NCBI GenBank assembly: GCA_024233935.1
Contig: JACKOY010000023.1
Span: forward strand, 1 to 64,000
DNA: 64,000 nucleotides
Origin: Spirochaetales bacterium
GTDB taxonomy: Bacteria > Spirochaetota > Leptospiria > Leptospirales > Leptonemataceae
Direction: 5' to 3'
Each line of letters opens with the position of its first letter. Within the stretch, counting starts at the first letter, position 1. This document shows positions 53,136 to 62,900 of this stretch, in pieces. The notes under the pieces are model-generated. The model saw only the letters and a program-made list of their open reading frames with translations, searched no databases and was not told where the DNA came from. Made by a program: the position numbers and the translations under genes.

Positions 53136-54269
53136 ATGCAAAGACATACAACAAGCGCCTGGAATGGTCTGCTTTGGGCCTGCGCCGGTCTGGTCCTGGG
53201 AGCTGCAGCTCTGGTTCCCATGCCCGCTTATGCCCAGATCTCCTGTACTGGAACTGCCTGCTCCGCGATCCCCATCACCGCCGCCGAATTCAACCAGATG
53301 TACTACGACCTTCAGGACCAGTACACCGAGGATCTCTTCAAAGATATGGCCGAAGCTGGCGTTGTCTCCAATCTCATGGGACCCGCCATCGGCACCGTGA
53401 ACCTGACCGGGATTACCTTTGGCGCTTCTTTGGGCGCCGGTTACAAGACCGAAGAGAAGGTGGACGTCAATATCACCGGTGTGGGAAGCTTTGACGATCT
53501 GCCCCGGGCTGGCGCTGCGGTCGGTCCCCGAATCTTCCTGGGTGTCAACCTGGGCTGGTTGCTCGGAAGCTCCTACGATCCCTATTCAGACCCCGACGGC
53601 TCGGCCCGACCGCCCTGGTATTCTCTGACGCGCGTCGACGTTTACGTTTCCGGCCTGCGGCACACGGAACGTATACACGACGAGTACGGCGTCGATGGCC
53701 GCCTGCGTTTTACGGTGCGCACCCAGGCGGCCGAAGTGCGCTACCATCTGCTGGAAGGACGCGACATTTTCGGCGGTCCGCTGCTGCGCTTCCGGGGCGT
53801 TTCGCTGGGTGTGGGTTATATTTCGAATTATCAGAAGATCACATACACGACTGCAAGCAACAGCGTGGACATCAACCTGGACGAAGGCGTCAAGCTGGAG
53901 TGGGACGCTCCCAATCTGCTGATACTCGAATACGACACAAAGACCTATCCCATCGAACTGCGCACGGGCGTTCAGTTGCTTTATTTTCTGAATCTGACAG
54001 CCGGTCTGGGCTACGCTTTCAGCACCGGAGATGTCAGCATGTTCCTGTTTCGCTACGGTCCGGTCATCGTTAACAACAGCGTGAGCCAGGCCATATCGCC
54101 CGATACCTATTTCGGCATGACTCTGGAAGAAAGCGGCTCGGTTCCGGCGCGCATCTATTATGGACGCGTTGGCGTTGAAATCAATGTGCCTGTCTTGAAG
54201 ATCGGTGTCGAGGCGGTGATTGCCCAGAAATCGTACGGCGCCACGGCAGCGGTGCGATTCGAGTTTTAG
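53136..54269 (+). CDS. Predicted outer-membrane beta-barrel protein
   Basis: The 377-residue product has a signal peptide ending A-Y-A then Q (near 30). The mature part contains many alternating hydrophobic and aromatic strands and ends in a Phe (F-E-F), the usual barrel-assembly signal. Two Cys follow the cleavage site closely (S-C-T-G-T-A-C). An early helical stretch (Y-Y-D-L-Q-D-Q-Y-T-E-D-L) may be a plug or periplasmic part. GGAAGAA lies near the ATG at 53136; an upstream ATG at 53109 is also possible. It follows exbB-exbD by about 150 nt, compatible with an energised receptor, but no TonB box is apparent. Confidence 0.75.
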   Translation: MQRHTTSAWNGLLWACAGLVLGAAALVPMPAYAQISCTGTACSAIPITAAEFNQMYYDLQDQYTEDLFKDMAEAGVVSNLMGPAIGTVNLTGITFGASLGAGYKTEEKVDVNITGVGSFDDLPRAGAAVGPRIFLGVNLGWLLGSSYDPYSDPDGSARPPWYSLTRVDVYVSGLRHTERIHDEYGVDGRLRFTVRTQAAEVRYHLLEGRDIFGGPLLRFRGVSLGVGYISNYQKITYTTASNSVDINLDEGVKLEWDAPNLLILEYDTKTYPIELRTGVQLLYFLNLTAGLGYAFSTGDVSMFLFRYGPVIVNNSVSQAISPDTYFGMTLEESGSVPARIYYGRVGVEINVPVLKIGVEAVIAQKSYGATAAVRFEF

Positions 54270-54329
54270 TTTTTTCCTTTTCAAATGGGCGCGCGGCCCG
54301 GGAATGTAAGCGTTCCGTTGCGCGCCCTC

Positions 54330-56198
54330 ATGAATCGAATTCAGGACTATGCACTCATCGGCGACTGCCATTCGATGGCGCTCGTGGGAAAAGATGGTTC
54401 CGTAGATTGGGCCTGTTTCCCGCGCTTTGATTCGCCATCCGTGTTCGCGCGCGTACTTGACGCCGAACGGGGCGGCTTTTTTCGCATTTGCCCGGTCGAC
54501 GAATTCCAGTTTCGTCGCAGCTATATTGAAGCAACCAATGTGCTGGTTTCTGAATTCGAAACGCAGACAGGCATACTCGAACTACACGACCTGATGCCGG
54601 TGGGCGCTTTTGATTCTGATCGGCCGGCCCACGTGAAGACCTTTAACTCGATTTTGCGTCGGCTGGTTTGCAGGTCGGGCGAATTGCGGGTGCGGGTGAC
54701 ACTCGCTCCGCGTTTCGAGTATGGTTCCTTCACCCCGCGCCTGCGATCCACTTCGGAGCTGACCATGGAAGTCGTCGGTGGCGCCGACGCCCTGTGGGTG
54801 AGCGCAACGGTACCCCTCAAGGCCGGACAGGAAAGCAGCGACACCGTGCTCGCGTTGCGGGCGGGCGACGATGAATACATGGAAGTCTCCTGGAGCGATT
54901 CTTTCGTGGAACGCGCGCCCGGGGAACATCCTTCCCGCCCGGACCTGGAAAGACGCTACGCCGAAACGGTTGGTTTCTGGCAGGAATGGAGTCGACGGGG
55001 CCTGCAGATGGAGCTCATGCAGAGTCATTTGCGCCGGTCGGCGCTGGTGTTGAAGGCGCTGACCTACGCTCCCACCGGCGCGGTCGTCGCGGCTCCTACC
55101 ACCTCTCTTCCCGAAGAAATCGGCGGGGAACGGAATTGGGACTATCGCTACACATGGATACGCGACACAACTCTGACACTCATATCCATGCTGGTGCTCG
55201 GTTATCGCCCGGAAGCAGATGCGTTTCGGCAATGGCTGAGGCGCACTTCATCGGGCCGCGCCCAGGATCTGCAAATCATGTACGGCATCGATGGACGTCG
55301 CTCGCTGCCCGAAATTGAGCTCTCGCATCTGCGAGGCCATCGGGATTCGAAACCGGTGCGCATTGGCAACGGCGCGGTCAAACAGTTGCAACTCGACGCT
55401 TACGGTTCCATTCTGCAGGCGGTGTATGTCTACGCCAGGGCGGGCGGCACCCTTACCGGCACCAACTGGGAATTCCTGCGCGGTCTGGCGAATATCGTGG
55501 TCGAACGCTGGGAAAAACCGGATCAGGGCATTTGGGAGATTCGTGATGAGCCCCGGCATTTCATTCATTCCAAGTTGCTCTGCTGGGTGGCCCTGGACCG
55601 GGCCCTGCGCATCGCCCGGGAGAGAAATCTGGAAGGTCCGACAGATGTCTGGGATCGCGAACGGGACCGGTTGTTTCAATACCTGACCCAGGACTGTGCC
55701 CGACACGGTTGGTTTCCCCAGGCCGTTGACCGTCCGGAACACGCCGACGCGTCCTGCCTGCTGGTTCCGGCAATGGGCCTGCTTCCGCCCAATCACCCGC
55801 TGGTGCTGGAAACCATAGCGCGCATCCGCAAAGACCTGGAACGGGATGGCCTGGTCTACCGCTACCTGAGCACGGACGGGCTGCGCGGCCACGAGGGCGG
55901 CTTTCTTTTGTGTTCGTTCTGGTTGCTGGACGCGCTGATTCACAGTCGCCAGCTGGACCAGGCCGAGGCGCTCCTGGAGCGTTTACTCAAGCTGGAGAAC
56001 GATGTGGGCCTCTACGCCGAAGAAGCGGTCCCCGAGAGCGGGGAGCACCTGGGCAACTTCCCTCAGGCGTTTACGCACATGGCGCTCATTACCTCCCTGG
56101 CTCACCTGCATGCGGCCCGCAACGGCGCCCTGCCTCCCGAGGGAGAGGCCTACGACTTCGCCGAGTTTGCGCTCAAGTACATGCGCGGCCCCAAATAG
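54330..56198 (+). CDS. Glycoside hydrolase family 15 protein (glucoamylase/trehalase type)
   Basis: The 622-residue protein has an N-terminal super-beta-sandwich (about 1-240) beginning Y-A-L-I-G-D-C-H-S-M-A-L-V, and an (alpha/alpha)6 barrel. The barrel carries W-D-Y-R-Y-T-W-I-R-D near 275, the general-acid region G-I-W-E-I-R near 405, and the second acidic region L-Y-A-E-E-A-V-P followed by L-G-N-F-P-Q-A-F near 570. GH15 enzymes of this form act on alpha-linked glucose; bacterial members include trehalases. There is no signal peptide, so it is cytoplasmic. An ATG 45 nt upstream is an alternative start. Confidence 0.92.
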   Translation: MNRIQDYALIGDCHSMALVGKDGSVDWACFPRFDSPSVFARVLDAERGGFFRICPVDEFQFRRSYIEATNVLVSEFETQTGILELHDLMPVGAFDSDRPAHVKTFNSILRRLVCRSGELRVRVTLAPRFEYGSFTPRLRSTSELTMEVVGGADALWVSATVPLKAGQESSDTVLALRAGDDEYMEVSWSDSFVERAPGEHPSRPDLERRYAETVGFWQEWSRRGLQMELMQSHLRRSALVLKALTYAPTGAVVAAPTTSLPEEIGGERNWDYRYTWIRDTTLTLISMLVLGYRPEADAFRQWLRRTSSGRAQDLQIMYGIDGRRSLPEIELSHLRGHRDSKPVRIGNGAVKQLQLDAYGSILQAVYVYARAGGTLTGTNWEFLRGLANIVVERWEKPDQGIWEIRDEPRHFIHSKLLCWVALDRALRIARERNLEGPTDVWDRERDRLFQYLTQDCARHGWFPQAVDRPEHADASCLLVPAMGLLPPNHPLVLETIARIRKDLERDGLVYRYLSTDGLRGHEGGFLLCSFWLLDALIHSRQLDQAEALLERLLKLENDVGLYAEEAVPESGEHLGNFPQAFTHMALITSLAHLHAARNGALPPEGEAYDFAEFALKYMRGPK

Positions 56199-56280
56199 CC
56201 GCCCGCCTGCGACGAATATTTCTCATTTTTTCTGCGCAAATTTCGCTTCAGGACTCTGTTGTTTCCAAAAAGGTTGGCAC

Positions 56281-56685
56281 ATGAAACTCCTCTCGGTCAT
56301 CGCACGCATCATTCTGGGCGGCTCGTTTGCGGTCTTCGGTCTGAACGGCCTGTTGCCGCAGCCGTTTGTGAATCCCCCGCCCATGAACGAAACCGCGACC
56401 GAATTTCTTGGCGCGCTGATTTCGACCGGATATATGTTCCAGCTTCTGAAGATCACAGAGGTCGTAGGTGGTCTTATGGTCCTGAGCGGAGTGCTGCTGC
56501 CCCTGGGGCTGGTTATTCTGGCGCCGGTCATGCTCAATATCATACTGTTTCATTTGTTTCTGGAACAGACCCTGCCCGGCACGGCGCTTCCGGCTTTGAT
56601 GCTTGTGAGCCATCTGTTCTTGCTCTGGGCGTACCGGAACAACCTGCGCTCGCTCTTTGAAAGCCATCCATATCTGACGCCGTGA
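56281..56685 (+). CDS. DoxX-like small membrane protein
   Basis: The 134-residue protein has four transmembrane helices (about 5-22, 48-68, 72-95 and 100-118) and an early R-I-I-L-G-G-x-F-x-x-F-G-L-N segment, followed by the middle T-E-V-V-G-G-L-M-V-L-S-G-V-L-L-P-L, typical of DoxX/DoxD relatives. Functions in the family are varied and mostly unassigned. A weak Shine-Dalgarno (AAGG) precedes the ATG. It begins 82 nt after the GH15 gene and ends 20 nt before the HATPase-like gene. Confidence 0.8.
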   Translation: MKLLSVIARIILGGSFAVFGLNGLLPQPFVNPPPMNETATEFLGALISTGYMFQLLKITEVVGGLMVLSGVLLPLGLVILAPVMLNIILFHLFLEQTLPGTALPALMLVSHLFLLWAYRNNLRSLFESHPYLTP

Positions 56686-56705
56686 GTCGGCCCGGAGTAC
56701 CAATA

Positions 56706-57515
56706 ATGAATGCACGCACATCCCAGAACGAAGAGATCATGCGGACCGGCGCTTCGACGCCGACAACCACCGAAATTGAACGTAGCGTTGCGCTGGCGGT
56801 TGAAGAAGCACGTCCCGTTTCTCTCGTTACGTATTTTCTGACCGACCGCGGCGAAGGTATGCTGCACGCAATCTGCCGCGCACTGCTCGAGGCGCGTGGA
56901 CGCCCCGACCTGCTGGACATTGTCTACACCGCCGCCAAAGAACTGATCTTAAACGGAACCAAAGCCAATGTCAAGCGGGTCCTGTTTCGGGAACAAGGCC
57001 TCGATGCGGCCAATGAGGCCGACTACCGACGCGGCATGGACCTTTTTAAGGGCGAACTACGCGAAGAGCGGATCGCTGCCTACCGAAGCCGGTTCAAAGA
57101 ATACGATCTGCCGGTTACAGCGACATTCTACGGGAACCCGCTCGTTCTAAATATTAAGGTCAAAAACAACTTCCCACTGCTTCCCCAGGAAGAGCAGCGC
57201 ATTCGCGAAAAGTTCGACCGCGCGCAATCGTTCTCTTCCCTGATTGATTTTTACACGGAGCATGCGGATGAGTCCGAGGGGGCGGGACTCGGACTCACGA
57301 TGGTGGGCTTGCTCCTCGACGAAAGCGGGATCGACAAACACGCCTTTACTCTGTACAGCAACCCGATCTACGGCGAGACCGCCGCGCGCCTTGAGATTCC
57401 ACTCAGCGACGAATACGTTCCCAAACGCAAGCGCTTCGAAATTGAACGCGAAGAACATGACCTGTCCTCCGACGAATTCCGCCGACGGTTTCGGGTAAAG
57501 ACCAGTCTGTATTGA
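56706..57515 (+). CDS. HATPase-like protein without kinase core
   Basis: The 269-residue protein shows features of a GHKL ATP-binding fold: an N-box-like A-K-E-L-I-L-N-G-T-K-A-N near 80-91, and G-A-G-L-G-L-T-M-V-G-L-L-L near 195-207 in place of a G2 box. It has no His phosphorylation domain or membrane segment. It could be an anti-sigma kinase related to RsbW, acting with the STAS proteins elsewhere in the window, or a stand-alone regulator. GGAG lies about 10 nt before the ATG at 56706; a GTG overlapping the DoxX stop (56682) is an alternative. A strong hairpin follows. Confidence 0.75.
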   Translation: MNARTSQNEEIMRTGASTPTTTEIERSVALAVEEARPVSLVTYFLTDRGEGMLHAICRALLEARGRPDLLDIVYTAAKELILNGTKANVKRVLFREQGLDAANEADYRRGMDLFKGELREERIAAYRSRFKEYDLPVTATFYGNPLVLNIKVKNNFPLLPQEEQRIREKFDRAQSFSSLIDFYTEHADESEGAGLGLTMVGLLLDESGIDKHAFTLYSNPIYGETAARLEIPLSDEYVPKRKRFEIEREEHDLSSDEFRRRFRVKTSLY

Positions 57516-57517
57516 GC

Positions 57518-57545
57518 CGGTAGCCCCCATCGGATGGGGGCTGCC
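57518..57545 (+). terminator. Strong hairpin after the HATPase-like gene
   Basis: The arms AGCCCCCATC (57522-57531) and GATGGGGGCT (57533-57542) are perfectly complementary, with CGG and CCG pairing outside them. The inner part must open to form a loop. No T run follows directly, so it may act as a Rho-independent terminator only weakly, or protect the mRNA 3' end. Confidence 0.5.
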
Positions 57546-57592
57546 GATCGAAGCAAAAAATTCTTGCCCCAAAAATATGCCAAATTAATTAT

Positions 57593-58312
57593 ATGAGCCC
57601 TATGCGAACCCGAAAAGCCCGCTTTGTCAAAGCCCTTGTTGTGACTTTCCTCGCCCTCACGGTCGGCGCCTGTAGCAGCTCCCAGGATACAGGAAGTGGC
57701 GGCCAGATGCGGGTCTCGCAGCAGGTGAACAAGGTTATTATTCAAAACCAGGTTGGCGCTGCCATTCGCTTCCTGTTTTTTTCGCCTTCTGACAGCAACC
57801 ACTGGGGCGCTGATATTCTGGGTTCCACGCGCACCCTGCCGCACGGTTCTGAGATCGGATTTTACGCGCACTATCCGGATCGCTGCAACAGCTTCGATTT
57901 CATGGCGATTGATGAAAACGGTCGGGCTTACACCGATGTGCGTCGCGAAATCTGCGACGGAACCCAGGGCAGCGTCGTTTTTTCGCCCGGGAACCTCGCT
58001 CCCGACGCCCAGACAAATTTTCGTTACGTGCAGCTGGAAATTACGAACAGCACCGCCTTTCAGATGGTCTACGTTTTTGTTTCCCCGGCAGACTCCCGCA
58101 TGCTCGGTTGCGACATGCTCGATCAATCGACAATCCTGGGCCCGGGCAATTCCTTCACCTTGCTGGTGCCGGCCGAACAACAGCCCGTGCAGTACGATAT
58201 AATCGGTGCAGACCAGGACGACGATCTGTACTATTTTCGCATCGAACTGGACTTCTCTCAGGAAAGGTACAGCTACGCAATTGAGCCAGGACACCTGCGC
58301 CCGCGTAACTGA
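57593..58312 (+). CDS. Lipoprotein with an internally duplicated domain
   Basis: The 239-residue protein has a signal sequence ending T-V-G-A-C (Cys near 27) and a Ser/Gly-rich linker. The mature part shows two similar beta-rich units, about 45-125 and 145-225. Each carries I-x-N-x-x, a strand ending F-x-S-P-x-D-S, and a later D-x-x-x-S-T/x-x-L-x-x-G segment. The N-terminal half reads S-P-S-D-S-N and the C-terminal half S-P-A-D-S-R. I do not recognise the domain. An AT-rich stretch (TAATTATATG) directly before the ATG could hold a -10 box, hinting at a very short leader. Confidence 0.75.
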   Translation: MSPMRTRKARFVKALVVTFLALTVGACSSSQDTGSGGQMRVSQQVNKVIIQNQVGAAIRFLFFSPSDSNHWGADILGSTRTLPHGSEIGFYAHYPDRCNSFDFMAIDENGRAYTDVRREICDGTQGSVVFSPGNLAPDAQTNFRYVQLEITNSTAFQMVYVFVSPADSRMLGCDMLDQSTILGPGNSFTLLVPAEQQPVQYDIIGADQDDDLYYFRIELDFSQERYSYAIEPGHLRPRN

Positions 58313-58353
58313 AAAAGGGATTGGCCGCGATTGGCCCCGGCCTAAGCTGTAGC

Positions 58354-58914
58354 ATGCGCACCATGGGGCATGGGTCGATGTATTTTGCTCTGGCATGCTG
58401 CCTGCTACTGCTGCAGGTTTTTCCGAAGTGCCGCACGAATCAGGGGCTTGTGGCGCAGTGGGACGACGCAACCATCACCGCCAGCGTACGCGCACGCTTC
58501 CTGAACGATTCTGCGCTCAGTCCGCTCAACGTTGCCATTCGAACCGACGAAGGCGAGGTCTTCTTGATCGGTCGCGTGCTCGATTACCAGACCCGTTTGC
58601 GGGCCGAGTCCTACGCACGCAAGGTGGATGCTGTCTGGAGCGTCGTAAACCAGATACGCGTCGGGCAGCTTCGGGAGCGGCCGGGCTACAGTGACTTTGA
58701 CATCAAGAACCGGGTTGAAGCGCGGTTTGTACGCGAACCTGATATTCCCTCTCTGAACATCGAGGTTGTGAGTTTTGAAGGCACGGTCTACCTCCTGGGT
58801 AGAGTACCGGAGGAACGTACGCGCATGCTCGCCGAGGAAATCGCGATGGGGCAAGTGGGCGTGGTGGCGGTTGAGAACTTCTTAAAGGTCGGTGAGATTG
58901 GCGCGGGCAATTAG
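58354..58914 (+). CDS. Double BON-domain envelope protein
   Basis: The 186-residue product has a hydrophobic N-terminus (about 8-25) followed by a Cys, possibly a signal or anchor. Two BON domains come next (about 40-105 and 115-180), each with the pattern D-x-x-I-x-x-x-V-x-x-R-F then L-N-V/I-x-V, E-G-x-V-x-L-x-G-R-V. OsmY-like proteins of this kind bind phospholipid and stabilise the outer membrane under stress. The start is uncertain: ATGs at 58321 (GTG/ATG region), 58354 and 58363 are in frame. It converges on the DUF6279 gene with a 6-nt gap. Confidence 0.85.
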   Translation: MRTMGHGSMYFALACCLLLLQVFPKCRTNQGLVAQWDDATITASVRARFLNDSALSPLNVAIRTDEGEVFLIGRVLDYQTRLRAESYARKVDAVWSVVNQIRVGQLRERPGYSDFDIKNRVEARFVREPDIPSLNIEVVSFEGTVYLLGRVPEERTRMLAEEIAMGQVGVVAVENFLKVGEIGAGN

Positions 58915-58920
58915 GCTGGC

Positions 58921-59775
58921 TCACATGTTGTGAGAAAGCTCGTCCAGGTCCGCGATCAACTCATCGAGCCGGGCCAGAAAGTGGCGCCGCTGTTGCGCTG
59001 TAAGGCGCGCATCCAGACCCAGAACAAAATCCCGTGCGCGCGCACGCCACGCCTCGTTTGCCTGGCGGTAATAGGCCGGTTGCGTGGCATCCGCTTGCAG
59101 GAGCCAGGCCTGCATCAGCGCACGCAAACCGTCACGGTCATGGGCCCGCAAGGTGCTGATCAGCCGCCCCTGACGTTCCCGACGCAATTGCAGCCGGGCG
59201 TCGGTCGTGTCGGGTAGCCGGGCTGAAAGCTCCCGCAGTTCGTGGCGCTGTTCGGGGCGCAATCCACCGGTCCAGTCGTCCAGAAAATCGGTGGTGCGCT
59301 CCGCCCGATCATTCAGGCGTTCCGATGGCGCCCGGGCCAGTTCCTCTTCAAGCTCCTCGTTGGACTCGGCCAGAGCGCCGGCCAGATGATCGATTTGTTC
59401 GTCGCTGAGAGCCGCGAGGATCTCAACCGAATGCGGCTGCACCTGGGAGTAAATGCGATCCCGAAAATTACGTCCCGATTGAAAAAGCCAATCCACCTCC
59501 GCCGGCTCCAGTCCGTCCTCGGCCAGGGCGCGCAGTTGGCGCAGAGTGGCGGCGTAGCGGGGCAATTCCTGATAGCGGTGCCAGCGGTGCAGGGCGCGCA
59601 CACGGCCGGCCACCTGGCGCTCCTGAGAATCGTTCAGGTCAAAGTATGAATCCAGCTCGCGCATGGCCAGGTATTCGGCCTGGTTGTACGCAGTTCGATA
59701 CACCACGCGCCCGCAGGCCGTGAAGACCAGGGTGAGCAACACCAGAAGGCAAACCCGAAAAGAGCAAGACCGCAT
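58921..59775 (-). CDS. DUF6279-like lipoprotein
   Basis: The 284-residue protein has a signal sequence ending V-F-T-A-C (Cys near 21) and an all-helical mature part. Early segments such as Y-F-D-L-N-D-S-Q, R-W-H-R-Y-Q-E-L-P-R-Y-A and the central D-F-L-D-D-W-T-G-G-L fit my memory of the DUF6279 family, known mostly from proteobacterial lipoproteins of unknown function. The ATG at 59775 is chosen because the longer frame overlaps recC on the opposite strand. It is divergent from recC. Confidence 0.75.
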   Translation of the reverse strand: MRSCSFRVCLLVLLTLVFTACGRVVYRTAYNQAEYLAMRELDSYFDLNDSQERQVAGRVRALHRWHRYQELPRYAATLRQLRALAEDGLEPAEVDWLFQSGRNFRDRIYSQVQPHSVEILAALSDEQIDHLAGALAESNEELEEELARAPSERLNDRAERTTDFLDDWTGGLRPEQRHELRELSARLPDTTDARLQLRRERQGRLISTLRAHDRDGLRALMQAWLLQADATQPAYYRQANEAWRARARDFVLGLDARLTAQQRRHFLARLDELIADLDELSHNM

Positions 59776-59913
59776 AACGAACCCAGTGTGCCCAAAAACA
59801 ACGGTCCTTTCAACCGAAAAATGCCCCTCCCGGCCCGGCATTTTTTTGAGAGGAAAGGTTGGGCAGAGGCCCGGGTTTTCCGGAAGTGTCACACCCGCGG
59901 GGCACGATGCAAC

Positions 59914-62900
59914 ATGAGTGGCATAGAGCTGCACTTCAGCAACCGGTCGGAAAGCCTGGTCGAAATTCTGGCAGAGCATCTGTCCGAGCCGAACGGTCGG
60001 CCGCTCCAGCCGGAACTGATCCTGATTCAGAGCAAGGCCATGGAACGCTATCTCTCGCTCGAACTGGCCGATCGGTTGGGCATTGCGGCCAACCTGGATT
60101 TTGTGTTTCCCGAACAACTCTTAAAGCGGCTGCTTGCCAGACCCAACCAGGATCGTTTTCCGTTTGGCCGCGCTTCTCTTGCCTGGATGATCTTCGACCT
60201 GTTGCCAGAACTGCGCGACCGGCCCGGATTCGAAGATCTGCAGGCCTACCCCGACCTGGATCAGGAGCGCCGTTGCTATCGTCTCGCGCTGCGCATTGCC
60301 GCGCTCTTTGACCGGTACCTGATCTATCGCTTTGACTGGATTGAAAAGTGGACCCGGGGAGAGACCGAATCACAGCCGGGCTGGCAGCCGCTGCTCTGGA
60401 GGGCCCTGCTCGAACGCTTCGGGCAGTTTGATTATCCGGGCCGACGACGCTCGCTCGTGGAAACGATTGCGGAGCACATGCAGGCGGGGCAGTTTCCGGA
60501 GCGAATGCTTTTTTTTGGAATCAGCCATCTGCCTCCATTATACGTGCAGGTATTGGCCGAACTGTCAGCCTTTATTCCAATCGTGGGCTTTAGCTTTGCG
60601 CCCGACGCAACGACACTGCACGATAGCGCGACAGGTAGTGCGCCCACCAGGGACCAACAGGCCACACCGAACGGCGCACCTTTCCCGGGCGAGCCCACCG
60701 CGAGCTTCCTGCGATTGTTGCGAAAACACCAGGCACACTTCGTGCCGCATTTCCAGAAGCAAACCGAGCCTCCGTCCTCGGCGCTTAATTGCCTGCAGGC
60801 CCGATTGACCGGTGCGCAGGAGGCCGGGCAAGGTCCAATTGCTGATCGAAGCGTAAGCGTGCACAACTGTCACAGCGCGCATCGAGAAGTGCAGGTTCTG
60901 TTTGATTGGTTGCATGACGCCTTCGCCGCCGATCCTGGCCTGAAGCCCCACGAAATTGTTGTGCTCTGTCCCCGAATTTCTGACTACGCGCCGTACATCC
61001 ACGCGGTGTTCGGAAACCCCGAAGAGAAGCTGCTGGAATTACATTATTCGGTTTCGGACAGCACTCCGCCCGCGGCCCAGGAATACGCCAGCGCGCTTCA
61101 GACGCTGCTTGGCCTTCGTGAAACGCGCGTTGCGACCGATGAGATTCTCGCCCTGCTGGAGCTGGAACCGGTTCAAAAGCGGATCGGGTTTGAAAACGAG
61201 GACCTGAGTTTAATTCGTTCCTGGGTCGAAAAGGCAGGCATCCGTTGGGGTTTTGACGCCCAACATCGCGCCGCTCTTAACCTGCCGCACGAAGACCGAC
61301 ACAGCTGGCGAAGGGGACTCGATCGTTTGCTTTTGGGCGTGGCCCTGCCGACCGACAGCACTTTCGCCGAACTGCCGACTGTTCTGGAGTTGCCGCATGA
61401 GGAAGCGCTCTTGCTGGCCCGGCTTTCACACTTTTTGGACGGGCTGCAGAGCCTGCACGCCGCTTTGCAGGCTAAAAGGCCGGTATTGGATTGGGTCGAA
61501 CTCGTACGCCAGACCGCAAAAGACTTTCTGTACGATGCGCGCGGCGTGGAAGCAGCCCGCCTCGAATATCTGCTCCGCGAAGCCGGGCGAGAAATCGAAG
61601 AAACCGGGATCCCGGAAAAACTGGCGTGCGACTCCGAAGTGTTTCTCGACTTTTTCCTGCCGCGGCTCGAAGAACGCAGCAGCGCCTCCGGCTTCCTCGA
61701 AGGCGCCATCACGTTTTCGGCCCTGCTGCCGATGCGCACCATTCCGGCGCGCATCGTTTGCCTGATCGGCATGAACGAAGGCGTGTTTCCGGGCAAAGAC
61801 CGCCGCCCTGGCTTCGACCTGATGCTGGAGTTTCCCAGACCCGGCGATCCCCACCGGCCCTCTGAAGATAGACTATTGTTTCTGGAAACGGTGCTGGCGT
61901 GCCGTGAACGCCTCTTTATCAGCTATTGCGGTCAGAGCGCGCGCACCGGCCGCCTCCGACCACCATCCGTTCTGGTTCAGGAGATTTCTGAGATACTCGA
62001 CGGCGCCGGTCCTTCGAAAACGATTACCGGGCATCGCCTGCAGGCCTTTCATCCCGATTACTTTGAAACGGGCGGCGCACTATTCAGCTACTCCCGGCAT
62101 AACTTCACGGCGGCCCGCGGGCTGCTCTTGAGCGAGGCGCAGTATCTGCCGGTCTTTGTTCCGTCCGATCTGCGCTGCGAAGGTTCGGACAGCAGGCTTG
62201 CGAGTGCGCTTACGGTTTCTGAATTCGCACGTTTCTTTATGAATCCCGCGCGCGCGTGGCTCCACCACAACCCGGGCCTGCGCCTGCCGCGAGTGGATAC
62301 GGTTCTATCGACTGTGGAGCCTCTGGAGGCCGGAGGTCTGGTGGAATACCAGACTCTGAACCGCACAATCCGGCGCGCACTGAGCGGGCGGACCATGACC
62401 GAAGAGGAATTGCTGGAAGACCTGCCCCACGGAAATCCCGGCCTGATCGACGCCCGCCGGATTGAAGCGGCCGCCGCCAGCTTACTAACGAGTGTACGGC
62501 GCGAGATGGGCGCGCTCGCGGGCGAGTTGCCGGGCGGGGAACTGAAGTTACACAGGCACGTCTTGCGGGTCGGGCATTGCGATTTGTTTCAAGCCGGAAC
62601 CCTGTTCTTGCGAGCGGGGCAGCTGAACGGTCGTGACCTGCTTGAGGCCTGGATGGAACGCTTGGTACGGGCGGCCCTGCGGCAGAACGATAGCGATGCC
62701 TGGCTTTTTGGCCGCCGTGAAATCTATCGTATCACCGGCCCGCGCGAGGCCGGACGGGCACAGGACATGCTGCTGGATCTGGAAGAACTCCACCAGAGCG
62801 GCCACGAACGCCTGCTCAATTTTGCGCCGCGCACCGCCTTCGTGTACGCGCGGGCGCTCAGCGATGGTCAGGACCCGAGCGCGGCGCTTCGCGCGGCGCG

